NCBI GenBank assembly: GCA_047639615.1
Contig: JBLIOL010000227.1
Location: 1 to 9,522 of the forward strand
DNA length: 9,522 bases
Source: CAYWNK01 sp047639615
GTDB lineage: Bacteria > Planctomycetota > UBA1135 > GCA-002686595
Direction: 5' to 3'
The notes beneath the pieces were generated by a model. That model was not told the origin of the DNA and did not search any database. It saw nothing but the letters and a program-made list of their open reading frames with translations. The translations under genes and the position numbers were made by a program. Positions 1 to 6,234 of this stretch are shown in pieces (within the stretch, counting starts at the first letter, position 1; every line of letters begins with the position of its first letter).

Positions 1-996
1 GTGGCCAGCGGGGTGGGTAACTAGCTGAACGCGACTGCCTGTCTGTTCGAAGCCGCCCTGGAAGCGTGTCACGTTGTTCTTCACGCCACTGCCTTCCGCC
101 AAGCCGTACAGCATGAATAGCGGACGCGCCGGTGCGCCCTCCTTGGGCAGGGGAACGATCAGGGGCCCGGCGGGTGAGATGGGGATCGCGCCGCGGTAGC
201 GTTCAGGATCCGAGGCCACCAGATACGTGGCTACGAGGCCGCCTTGGCTGAAGCCTGTGGTGTAGATCGTCTCGGCGTTGCAGGCGGGATTCTCGCGGTA
301 GGGTGCGAGGGTCTTGTGGATGTATTCCGCGATAGCCGGCCCTTCGTTGGGCCATGAGTAACGGCCGGGGGATACGGGCTTGAAGCCGCAGATCGTCACG
401 CTGTAGAAGCCTTTGGAAGCGCCCACCTCCGCCAGGTTGAGCAGGTCGCGCTGGTCCGTGCCGTAGCCGTGCAAGCACAGGAGCATGGGCCAGCCCCCAG
501 CCGGCGCCTCGCCCTCGGGCACACGCACCTCGGTCAGGCCGATCAAGCTCGGCAGAATCGCTGTGTAGTTGGCGCGCACGCGCGCCACCATGGCACCAAA
601 GCCAGCGCGCGTTCGGTGCGAGGCGATCAGGCCATCGCGCCCGAGCTCTGACTCACTCCAATAACCCGCATCCACCGACTTCCCGAGCCAGGTCCAACCC
701 AGCTCGGCCTCATCCCAAGCCGTGAACAGGCGCGCGACCTCGAAGGCTGCATCGAAGCGCTCATGATCCATGCGATACGCGGTCAGGAAAGCGATCAAGG
801 CCGGCGCAATTTGATTCCGATCCCGCGCCGCCTCGCCCTGGGCGAAGAAGTCATCGGCCGTCTCGCCTGCGACCAGTTGATTGATCACCCCGATGCGCGC
901 TTGCATGCCGCTCTCGACGTCGGTGCCTAGCTCCTGGGCGGGGGCCACGCTAAGCAAAGAGAGAGTGAGAAGCAGACCGTAGAAAAAGGTTCGCAT
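1..996 (-). CDS. Exported alpha/beta-hydrolase (esterase/phospholipase-like), 3' end outside the window
   Basis: The frame is open from an ATG at 996 to the window edge, giving 332 residues without a stop. Residues 1-20 are a typical signal peptide (MRTFF, a leucine-rich core, then APA-QE), so the protein is exported. A helical N-terminal region (about 22-130) precedes the hydrolase core. The core has the oxyanion-hole segment LHGYG at 175-179, the nucleophile elbow GFSQGG with Ser250, and HPAGH at 328-332, where His332 is the likely catalytic histidine. The layout and the GFSQG elbow resemble phospholipase/carboxylesterase (AB_hydrolase_2) and PHB-depolymerase/feruloyl-esterase-like enzymes. 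The substrate cannot be told. The usual acid after the G-x-x-D turn appears as Glu301 (GLAE at 298-301), an atypical residue. I see no clear ribosome binding site, but the signal peptide fixes the start well. Coding identity is confident; exact subfamily is not. Confidence 0.88.
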   Translation of the reverse strand, partial: MRTFFYGLLLTLSLLSVAPAQELGTDVESGMQARIGVINQLVAGETADDFFAQGEAARDRNQIAPALIAFLTAYRMDHERFDAAFEVARLFTAWDEAELGWTWLGKSVDAGYWSESELGRDGLIASHRTRAGFGAMVARVRANYTAILPSLIGLTEVRVPEGEAPAGGWPMLLCLHGYGTDQRDLLNLAEVGASKGFYSVTICGFKPVSPGRYSWPNEGPAIAEYIHKTLAPYRENPACNAETIYTTGFSQGGLVATYLVASDPERYRGAIPISPAGPLIVPLPKEGAPARPLFMLYGLAEGSGVKNNVTRFQGGFEQTGSRVQLVTHPAGH

Positions 997-1129
997 GGGC
1001 GTCGTATCGAGGCAATAGGGGACTGCTGGGACTCCTGCATGCTACGGGTGGTAGGCCATGCGCGCGTTCACGTGCCGCACTTGCTGCGTACGATGCTAGT
1101 AATCAGGCAAGCACGCCCCGCGAGCCGGG
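997..1129. other. Intergenic, nothing recognised
   Basis: This 133-bp gap lies upstream of the minus-strand hydrolase gene and downstream of the DUF3471-like fragment. No frame looks coding, and I see no convincing promoter, terminator or repeat in it. The hydrolase promoter should be here, but no clear -35/-10 pair stands out. Confidence 0.5.
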
Positions 1130-1417
1130 CTAGTCGATGCGTCGCGCTTCGTAGTTGGTGCCCATGATCGAGTGGGAGATGCAGCGCTCGTAGGCTGCGT
1201 CGTCCACGCCTTGGAAGTGCAGGCTCTTCTCGCCCTCGAGGTCGATGCAGAAGAACTTGCCGGGGGCTTCGCAGATGAGCGCTTGCTCATGGTCGCTGCC
1301 TTCGAGCTTCATGACCAAGTTGTCCTGCTGCCGATCGAGGCGCAGCATGACATCAGTGGATCCGGCTACGCTGACCGCATAGGTGCCCACGCAGGGTTCG
1401 AGCTCCTCAACAGAGGC
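1130..1417 (-). pseudogene. Orphaned C-terminal DUF3471-like domain (remnant of a serine hydrolase type gene)
   Basis: About 95 residues are in a coding-like frame ending at a TAG at 1130. The pattern 'VEELEPCVGTYAVSV', then alternating strands, 'GKFFCIDLEG', a core around LHFQG, and a terminal 'EARRID' fits the small beta-rich domain (DUF3471-like, L..yvGtY ... F ... F ... arRi) usually found at the C-terminus of beta-lactamase-related serine hydrolases. The catalytic domain that normally precedes it is absent. Reading further upstream in the same frame gives proline/arginine-rich nonsense that is antisense to the plus-strand fragment and runs into the tRNA. No plausible start codon precedes the domain; the first in-frame ATG is inside it. 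I therefore call a truncated remnant rather than a gene. An alternative is a small stand-alone protein using an unusual start. Family assignment is from memory of the motif only. Confidence 0.5.
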
Positions 1418-1431
1418 CTGCGGGCCGCGCG

Positions 1432-1581
1432 CGCTTGGATGCGTTTGTGGATGCCCGTTTGGCGCCCGCGGACTACCCCGTACGGCCCAGCATCGAGCAG
1501 GCCCTGGCGGGTGTGGATGCCGAGGTCCACAAAGTGCTCGAGCTGATCGCGGGGGAGCCGGCCGAGGAACAGTCCAAGTAG
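1432..1581 (+). pseudogene. C-terminal gene fragment of unknown identity, plus strand
   Basis: This plus-strand frame ends at a TAG at 1579-1581 and encodes about 49 residues that look like a genuine soluble C-terminus: 'RLDAFVDARLAPADYP', then 'SIEQALAGVDAEVHKVLELI' and 'GEPAEEQSK'. By hand count, 40 of 49 codons end in G or C, as expected for a real gene in this GC-rich DNA, while the overlapping minus frame gives low-complexity R/P-rich sequence. Upstream the frame stays open only to a stop at 1372-1374 and contains no ATG, and the residues before about 1430 look non-native (arginine/proline-rich). It is therefore a gene tail without its head. It ends 13 bp from the 3' end of tRNA-Leu. I do not recognise the family. 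Confidence 0.45.
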
Positions 1582-1594
1582 GACTGAGCTGTGA

Positions 1595-1679
1595 TGGTGC
1601 GGGAAGGGGGAATCGAACCCCCACAGGTTGCCCTACAGGATCCTAAATCCTGCGCGTCTACCAGTTCCGCCATTCCCGC
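1595..1679 (-). tRNA. tRNA-Leu, anticodon UAG, CCA encoded
   Basis: Read on the minus strand from 1679, the acceptor arm GCGGGAA pairs perfectly with TTCCCGC (1605-1599), followed by discriminator A (1598) and an encoded CCA (1597-1595). The anticodon stem CAGGA/TCCTG encloses the loop TTTAGGA, giving anticodon UAG, which reads CUA and other CUN leucine codons. A variable arm follows, then the T arm GGGGG-TTCGATT-CCCCC. The length of 85 nt with CCA and the extra variable arm are right for a class II leucine tRNA. It lies downstream of the 1738-2178 gene but has a promoter-like sequence of its own 11 nt upstream. Confidence 0.96.
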
Positions 1680-1690
1680 GTGAGGCGGGG

Positions 1691-1718
1691 AGTGTAGCAG
1701 AGAGCTGCCGGCTGGCAA
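1691..1718 (-). promoter_or_regulatory. Candidate sigma-70-type promoter of tRNA-Leu
   Basis: On the minus strand, TTGCCA (1718-1713, five of six matches to TTGACA) is followed after 16 nt by TACACT (1696-1691, four of six matches to TATAAT), 11 nt before the tRNA 5' end. The placement is what an independent tRNA promoter would need. This is consensus matching by eye only. Confidence 0.45.
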
Positions 1719-1719
1719 G

Positions 1720-1736
1720 AGGGCTACCGGAGCCCT
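1720..1736 (-). terminator. Small hairpin after the 1738-2178 gene, weak terminator candidate
   Basis: AGGGCT (1720-1725) pairs with AGCCCT (1731-1736) around a 5-nt loop, starting 2 nt after the stop codon of the unknown gene and just before the tRNA promoter boxes. There is no run of T after it, so intrinsic termination would be weak; it may only mark the transcript end or be chance. Confidence 0.25.
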
Positions 1737-1737
1737 A

Positions 1738-2178
1738 CTAGCCGAGCAGTTCTGTGGCGGCAGAGCGGCGCTCCGCGTCCGTGCGGGCGTTGACCTCGTC
1801 CAGGCCGCTGCGGTAGGCGCTGGCTTGCTCCTCACTGTAGTCGGCGCGGTCGAAGCCGTGCTTGTGGCGGAAGGCCTTGAGGAAGTGGTTGCGGTCGCGG
1901 TCTAGGGCGTCCTGGCGCTCGACCCAGGTGCCGGTCACGGCTCGCAGGTGGGCTAGCTCGGGTGCGGCGTCCAACCAGATCTGGTCGAAGAGCTCGGCCG
2001 CCTTGGGCGTGAGGTCTAGCTCCACGGCGGGCTCGCCGCCGAGACCGCAGTTGGCGGCACCCGGATCCGCGGCGCTCCACAGTCCCTCCCCAGCCTGCGC
2101 CCCACGGGAGCGGAAGACCGCTTCCATGAGGTACGCCTCCGCAAGAACGAGGCGTTCTTCGGTGGCGTTGCTGGGCAT
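1738..2178 (-). CDS. Hypothetical protein, 146 aa
   Basis: I do not recognise a family. The ATG at 2178 gives a soluble protein without signal peptide or membrane segment. The composition is rich in Ala, Glu, Arg and Leu and looks mostly helical. It begins 'MPSNATEERLVLAEAYLMEA' and carries a charged, histidine-containing middle ('NHFLKAFRHKHGFDRADYS' at about 97-115) and a helical C-terminus ending in ATELLG. One Cys (about residue 44) does not form a metal motif. The start lies 17 bp after the bacilliredoxin stop on the same strand, so the two genes are probably co-transcribed and this protein may share its stress or redox context. That link is inference from spacing alone. Confidence 0.75.
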   Translation of the reverse strand: MPSNATEERLVLAEAYLMEAVFRSRGAQAGEGLWSAADPGAANCGLGGEPAVELDLTPKAAELFDQIWLDAAPELAHLRAVTGTWVERQDALDRDRNHFLKAFRHKHGFDRADYSEEQASAYRSGLDEVNARTDAERRSAATELLG

Positions 2179-2195
2179 GGGACGTGGAGAGCTGA

Positions 2196-2606
2196 CTAGC
2201 AGTGCTCGTTAAAAGCAGCCGTCAGCTCGGTGGCGATTTGGTCGGGCTGCTTGCCCTCGATGTCCTGGCGGCCGATCATCTTCACCAGCTGGCCGTCCTT
2301 CATGAGGGCGATCTGCGGGGAGCTCGGGCGGTAGGGCTTGAAGTACTCACGCGCGCGGGCGGTGGCTTCGGTCTCCATGCCGGCGAAGACGGTCACGAAC
2401 TGGCCGGGTTTCTTGTCGGAGAGCATGGCCAGGCGCAGGCCCGGACGGGCGCTGCCAGCGGCGCAGCCGCAGACGGAGTTCACAAAGATGAGGGTCGTGC
2501 CCTCGGTCTTCATGGCTGCGTCAACGTCGGCGGGGGTTTGGAGTTCCTTGACGCCCAGGGTCGTGAGTTCATCACGCATGGGCTGGACCATTTGGGGATC
2601 GTACAT
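2196..2606 (-). CDS. Bacilliredoxin, BrxA/BrxB (YphP/YqiW, formerly DUF1094) family
   Basis: The 136-residue protein has the family's hallmarks: an N-terminal 'MYDPQMVQPMRDELTTLGV', the strand 'TTLIFVNSVCGCAAGSARPG' with the redox motif Cys46-Gly47-Cys48, and the later 'PYRPSSPQIALMKDGQLV' strand of a thioredoxin-like fold. Length is close to the usual 140 or so. In Bacillus, members remove bacillithiol from S-bacillithiolated proteins, and CGC is the active-site motif. Whether this host makes bacillithiol is not visible here, so the protein could act on another low-molecular-weight thiol. A third Cys is the last residue (Cys136). The ATG at 2606 matches the conserved family N-terminus. It precedes the 146-aa unknown by 17 bp and probably heads a two-gene transcript. 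Confidence 0.92.
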   Translation of the reverse strand: MYDPQMVQPMRDELTTLGVKELQTPADVDAAMKTEGTTLIFVNSVCGCAAGSARPGLRLAMLSDKKPGQFVTVFAGMETEATARAREYFKPYRPSSPQIALMKDGQLVKMIGRQDIEGKQPDQIATELTAAFNEHC

Positions 2607-2688
2607 AGTTCTAGTTGGTTCCGAGAGAGGGGGGCGTGCCGGGGACTCTAGCCCCGAGTGTGTCTAAAATCTACCGTTGGCGGCAGGG

Positions 2689-4497
2689 TTAGCTCTGCTG
2701 CCTCATTTGAGCCAGCTTTTCGCCATAGGCACGGCCCAGGGCGTTGCGTTCGAGCAGGGCGATCACCTTGTGGTCGTCCTCCGCATCGACCACGGGCACG
2801 GCACTGACGCCCCGGCGGGTCATGATGCGTTGCACATCGTGCAGGCTGTCGGTGAGCTTGACCGTGACTACGCCTTCATTCATGAAGTCGCGCACAATGA
2901 TCATGTCGCCGACCACATCCTCCAGGAAGATGCGGCGCAGGTCCGTGAGGGAGAAGATGCCCACCAGCTTCTCCTGATCGTCCACCACGGGGAAGTGCGT
3001 CTCGTGCGAGTCGGCCACGATCTTCATGGCGCCACGTAGGGTGACCTCCTCGTGGATCATGCGCGGCGTGCGAACTTCGGAGAGCACATCCGCCACGCGC
3101 ACGGATTGCAGCACATCGATGACAAAGTCGCCCACGTGCGCGGGGGACTGCACGGGGCTCCCGACCTGCGCCTGGTACAAGGTCCAGCGCGAAGAGATCA
3201 GGATGTGCACCACAGCCACCAAGAGCAGCGGCGCCAGCAGCGCGTAGCCGCCGGTCATCTCCGTCACCATGACCACGGAGGCCACGGGCACCTTGGCTAC
3301 GCCGGCGAAGAAGCCGCCCATACCCACCAGGGCGAAGGCGCCCGGTTGAATGCCGAGACCGGGGAAGGCCTGGTTTGCGAGCTGGCCAATCAGCGCGCCC
3401 ACCAGCGCGCCGATGGCGAGAGCTGGCGCGAAGACACCACCCGAACCGCCGGAGGAAACCGAGAGCGAGGTGGCTAGGATCTTGCCCAAGGCCAACGCGA
3501 TCAGGGCGCCGAAGGCGAGCTCCCCGTGGATCGCTCCATCGATCAAGCCATAGCCGCCGAACATCACGCCGTGCCCTTGGCCGTAGGGCGCGAGGGCTAG
3601 GGCCAGCAAACCTAGGAGCAGCCCGCCGATGGCGGGTCGATAGGTACGCGGCACCTTCTTCATCCAACCGAAGACACTGGCTGTGCCGTAGAAGCAACGC
3701 ACGAAGAGCCAACCCACCAGGGCGCAGACAATGCCGAGGCCCAGGTAGATGATCAGGTGCCGCGGTTCGAAGGAGAGCTGCTCCAAGAGGGCCGCGTCGA
3801 TGTCGATCACGCGTTCGCGACCGGTGATGGTGGAGAAGGTGGTATAGCCAAAGATCGAGGCGATGATGCAAGGCACGATGGCCTCACCTTCAAATTCGGG
3901 CTTCTTGTAGAGCACCTCGGGCATGAAGAGCGCGCCACCGAGGGGCGATCCGAACATGGCGCCGATGCCGGCGGAGGCACCGGAAAGTAGGAATAGGCGC
4001 CGATCTCGGTCGGATAGGCCCAGCTTCTGGGCCAGCGTACTGCCGAGGCCCGAGCCCACTTGAGCGATGGGGCCTTCCTGCCCGGCGGAGCCGCCGGTGC
4101 CGATAGTTATCGCACTCGCGATGGCCTTGATCGGAATCACGCGGAAACGCACGCGGCCTTTCAAGCGGTGGAAAGAGCGAATGACCGCGTCTGTACCGTG
4201 GCCTTCGGCCTCCGGTGCGAAGGTCTCCACTAGGAAGCCCACGGCCAGTCCGCCGAGGGCTGGCAGCAGCACTACCAACCATGCGCGTCCGCCGCTCGCG
4301 TCCTCACCCGTAAGTCCCGTGGGCACAAAGAAGGCGTAGTGCTTGAGCAGGTCCGTGATGCCGTGGAATAGCCAGCCCACGAGCCCTCCCGCAACACCGA
4401 CGAGGGCAGCTAGCACGATCCACTTGGTGAAGTGACCGAAGCGGGCTGACTGAGTCGCGCGTTTCATCCAGCTCGGCGGAGTTGACGTCTCGGACAT
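2689..4497 (-). CDS. ClC-family chloride channel/transporter with tandem CBS domains
   Basis: The 602-aa integral membrane protein has about 450 residues of ClC core followed by two CBS domains (about 470-525 and 537-592) that usually bind adenine nucleotides and regulate the core. Anion-path signatures are visible: GTGGSAGQEGP at 133-143 with the external gating glutamate at Glu141, GSGGVFAP at 351-358, and Tyr441 after 'ISSRWTL' as the likely central tyrosine. The first signature, normally GSGIP, reads GHGTD (99-103), so Thr replaces the central serine. In 'GSPLGGALFMPEVLY' the residue aligning with the proton-path glutamate Glu203 of E. coli ClC is Val195, while Glu194 aligns with Glu202. 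This hints at a channel or weakly proton-coupled transporter (inference). The start at 4497 is 7 bp after the upstream stop, with a possible GGAG site inside the end of that gene, suggesting translational coupling. Confidence 0.95.
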   Translation of the reverse strand: MSETSTPPSWMKRATQSARFGHFTKWIVLAALVGVAGGLVGWLFHGITDLLKHYAFFVPTGLTGEDASGGRAWLVVLLPALGGLAVGFLVETFAPEAEGHGTDAVIRSFHRLKGRVRFRVIPIKAIASAITIGTGGSAGQEGPIAQVGSGLGSTLAQKLGLSDRDRRLFLLSGASAGIGAMFGSPLGGALFMPEVLYKKPEFEGEAIVPCIIASIFGYTTFSTITGRERVIDIDAALLEQLSFEPRHLIIYLGLGIVCALVGWLFVRCFYGTASVFGWMKKVPRTYRPAIGGLLLGLLALALAPYGQGHGVMFGGYGLIDGAIHGELAFGALIALALGKILATSLSVSSGGSGGVFAPALAIGALVGALIGQLANQAFPGLGIQPGAFALVGMGGFFAGVAKVPVASVVMVTEMTGGYALLAPLLLVAVVHILISSRWTLYQAQVGSPVQSPAHVGDFVIDVLQSVRVADVLSEVRTPRMIHEEVTLRGAMKIVADSHETHFPVVDDQEKLVGIFSLTDLRRIFLEDVVGDMIIVRDFMNEGVVTVKLTDSLHDVQRIMTRRGVSAVPVVDAEDDHKVIALLERNALGRAYGEKLAQMRQQS

Positions 4498-4504
4498 GGC
4501 CTAG

Positions 4505-4921
4505 CTACTCCGATTCCGGTTCGGATTGGGTGTCCGGATCCGATTGCGGATCGAGCTCTTTTTCGGGCCCCGCATCGGCATCGGCGCTGGGCCAGAGCAT
4601 GGGGCGTTCGTCGCGCATCTGGTTCAGCACGGCAGTCATGAGCTGCTCCTCGCCGAGCATGGCGATGGCGTCCACGTTCAGCTGGCACACGGCGCAAACG
4701 GGGCGCAGGCCGCGGTAACTCATGATGTCGCTGGCCTCGAGCACCACATCCTCGATGCCATACTCGGTGGCATGGGTGGGCACGCCATCTTCATCGAAGC
4801 CGAAGAATGACTTCACCTCCGCAGGCGTGCGCCTGCAGACATAGCAGCGATCCTTGCCGCCGCTCTTGTCCATGGCCTCGAAGTAGTGACCGAAGTCTTC
4901 GCCAAGGTTGCCTTCGCTCAT
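4505..4921 (-). CDS. Small double-CxxC (putative zinc-binding) protein with acidic tail, upstream of ClC
   Basis: The 138-aa soluble protein has two CxxC pairs, CYVC at 26-29 and CAVC at 76-79, about 46 residues apart. This spacing would suit a zinc-ribbon-like or other metal-binding fold, but I do not recognise a named family. Between them lie 'FFGFDEDGV' and a helix; the C-terminal 25-30 residues are strongly acidic and probably disordered (Asp/Glu/Ser/Pro-rich). There is no signal peptide, so it should be cytoplasmic. The ATG at 4921 has one of the clearest ribosome binding sites in the window, GAGGGAG about 7 nt upstream. The stop is 7 bp before the ClC start, so the two are almost surely co-transcribed; the protein might modulate or assemble the channel (inference from position only). 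Confidence 0.82.
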   Translation of the reverse strand: MSEGNLGEDFGHYFEAMDKSGGKDRCYVCRRTPAEVKSFFGFDEDGVPTHATEYGIEDVVLEASDIMSYRGLRPVCAVCQLNVDAIAMLGEEQLMTAVLNQMRDERPMLWPSADADAGPEKELDPQSDPDTQSEPESE

Positions 4922-5019
4922 AGCAGCTCTCCCTCGGGCACGCGCTCCACTTCGAGCGGGCGTTCCGGCCTGTTCGTGATGCCGTAGACCAGTTTGATGG
5001 GGGAGTCTATCGGATAGGC
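4918..5019 (-). pseudogene. Short coding-like remnant overlapping the double-CxxC gene (ATGA overlap)
   Basis: Directly upstream of the 4921 start the minus strand reads as a convincing C-terminal peptide: 'SPIKLVYGITNRPERPLEVE' and then RVPEGELL, ending in TGA at 4918-4920 that overlaps the next ATG as ATGA. By hand count, 25 of 31 codons end in G or C. The frame is closed upstream by TAA at 5020-5022 and has no ATG, GTG or TTG before the peptide, so no normal start exists. It looks like the tail of a gene whose 5' part was lost and replaced by the AT-rich sequence at 5014-5050. The ATGA coupling suggests it once formed an operon with the double-CxxC and ClC genes. Alternatively it is untranslated leader that looks coding by chance. 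Confidence 0.4.
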
Positions 5020-5046
5020 TTATACGCGGCAGTAGTATAATTGCAA
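5019..5046 (-). promoter_or_regulatory. Candidate promoter for the CxxC-ClC operon
   Basis: Minus-strand TTGCAA (5046-5041) and TATAAG (5024-5019, five of six matches to TATAAT) are separated by 16 nt in a locally AT-rich patch. A transcript would begin near 5012, about 90 nt before the 4921 ATG. Visual consensus match only. Confidence 0.4.
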
Positions 5047-5100
5047 GTATATGGCTCTGTGGCCCCCAGGGGCGGGTTGTCGCAGCGGAGGGGGGATCCT

Positions 5101-5143
5101 CAAGGGTTCGTATTATACACGCTCGTACTAATACGAACCCTTG
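5101..5143. repeat. Perfect 15-bp inverted repeat (hairpin or operator) between mscS-like gene and ClC operon
   Basis: The left arm at 5101-5115 (CAAGGGTTCGTATTA) is the exact reverse complement of the right arm at 5129-5143, with 13 bases between them. Inside the loop TAC (5116-5118) and GTA (5125-5127) can extend the stem with a single bulged base. It begins 12 bp after the MscS stop codon on the minus strand, where a terminator would be expected, but neither side has a T-run. On the minus strand the sequence TATAAT (5117-5112) is embedded in it, so an operator/promoter role for the downstream operon is also possible. Confidence 0.7.
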
Positions 5144-5154
5144 CCACCCTTCGC

Positions 5155-6234
5155 CTAGGCGCCCTTCTCGAGCCCGTGCAAGTGCACGTCCTGCTGCGGG
5201 TAGGGCATGTTCAGCCCGGCCTTGTCGAACTCCACCTTGAAGGAGCGCAGCAGGTCCCAGCGCACGCTGCCCCAGTCGCCGGTCTTGACCCAGGCACGGA
5301 CCACAAAATTCACGGAGCTGTCGCCGAGCTCGTTGAGCTTGGCCACCGGCTCGGGGTCCTGCAGTACCAGCTCGTGGTCGGCCAGAATCTTGTCGAGCAC
5401 CTTCTCCGCCAGCTCGATGTCGTCGTCGTAGCTGATGCCCACGGAGAGGTCCACGCGTCGCGTAGGGTTGGAGGTGATGTTGGTGATGGTGTTGCCCCAG
5501 ACGCTGCTGTTGGGCACGACGATTGTCTGGTTGTCGGGGGTCTTGAGCGTCGTGGAGACGATGCTCATGGACTCCACCGAGCCCTTCACGCCGGAGACCT
5601 CGACCACGTTACCCAGATCGAAAGGCCGGTAGAGCAGCAGCATCACACCGGAAGCAAAGTTGCTCATAGTGTCCTGCAGGGCGAAGCCAACCACGAAGCC
5701 GACCACACCAAAGGCGGCCAGGAAGGGACCGATGTCGATACCCACCGAGACCATGGCAAACAGGATGCCGATGAAGCCGACCACCTTGCGCGCCATGCCC
5801 ACGGCGAAGTCGGTCAGCATGCTCGGCGCGTTGACGCGCTGGGAGCGCATAGTGCGTCCGAGGATGTTGCTAGCGATGCGCCCGGCGATGCGCGAGACCA
5901 TGATGATGACGAGGAAGAGCGCCAGCTTGCCGAGGATGCCGGGGCCTTTGTCGGTGGCCCAATCCTTGCCCTTGTTGACCCAATCCTCGACGAAGCCTAC
6001 GGGGTTGTCCATGGCTTGTTGGGCAGCGTTGGACAGTGCTTCACTTGCGCCGACGACGCCGTTCTCGGGCTCGGGCTCGGCGGGTTCGACGTCTTGAATG
6101 ATGGGCTCTTCCCTGGCGACTTCTTCCCCTTCCCCCTGGAATGCGAGTGCGGTGCTAGACGCCGGTCCCAATGCAAACGAGACGAACCAGAGTGCGAGGA
6201 GCGCAAGACGGCGGAGAGAGAGTGTTTGGAGCAT
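5155..6234 (-). CDS. MscS-family small-conductance mechanosensitive channel
   Basis: The 359-aa protein starts with a signal-peptide-like segment (about 1-31) followed by an acidic Glu/Pro-rich linker to about 60. Membrane segments follow at about 101-117 and 147-166. The pore helix region is about 169-201, with the Gly/Ala-rich 'AAFGVVGFVVGFALQDTMSN' and then 'LLLYRPFDLGNVVEV', both hallmarks of MscS. Then comes the beta domain ('TTLKTPDNQTIVVPNSSVWG') and the alpha/beta domain ending about 345. MscS channels open under membrane tension and release solutes during osmotic downshock. Compared with the 286-aa E. coli MscS the extra length is N-terminal. The cleavable signal plus acidic linker means the N-terminus is periplasmic. 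No clear ribosome binding site is visible. Two hairpins lie in its leader, and a strong dyad follows its stop. Confidence 0.95.
   Translation of the reverse strand: MLQTLSLRRLALLALWFVSFALGPASSTALAFQGEGEEVAREEPIIQDVEPAEPEPENGVVGASEALSNAAQQAMDNPVGFVEDWVNKGKDWATDKGPGILGKLALFLVIIMVSRIAGRIASNILGRTMRSQRVNAPSMLTDFAVGMARKVVGFIGILFAMVSVGIDIGPFLAAFGVVGFVVGFALQDTMSNFASGVMLLLYRPFDLGNVVEVSGVKGSVESMSIVSTTLKTPDNQTIVVPNSSVWGNTITNITSNPTRRVDLSVGISYDDDIELAEKVLDKILADHELVLQDPEPVAKLNELGDSSVNFVVRAWVKTGDWGSVRWDLLRSFKVEFDKAGLNMPYPQQDVHLHGLEKGA

Noticed and set aside
1130..1624. 164-codon minus-strand frame taken as one gene
   Set aside because: Its first residues are translated from the tRNA-Leu T arm and acceptor, and the next 50 or so are antisense to the plus-strand fragment. 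Only the last 95 residues look genuine.
1473..1835. 120-codon minus-strand frame across the tRNA
   Set aside because: It reads straight through the tRNA-Leu gene and overlaps the 146-aa gene in another frame; composition is not protein-like.
2640..2656. CGGGG/CCCCG hairpin between ClC and the bacilliredoxin gene as a terminator
   Set aside because: The stem is only 5 bp, the flank has no T-run, and such short GC stems are expected by chance in this composition.
2876..3871. 331-codon minus-strand frame inside the ClC gene
   Set aside because: It is an Arg/His/Leu-rich alternate frame of the ClC coding sequence with no domain features.
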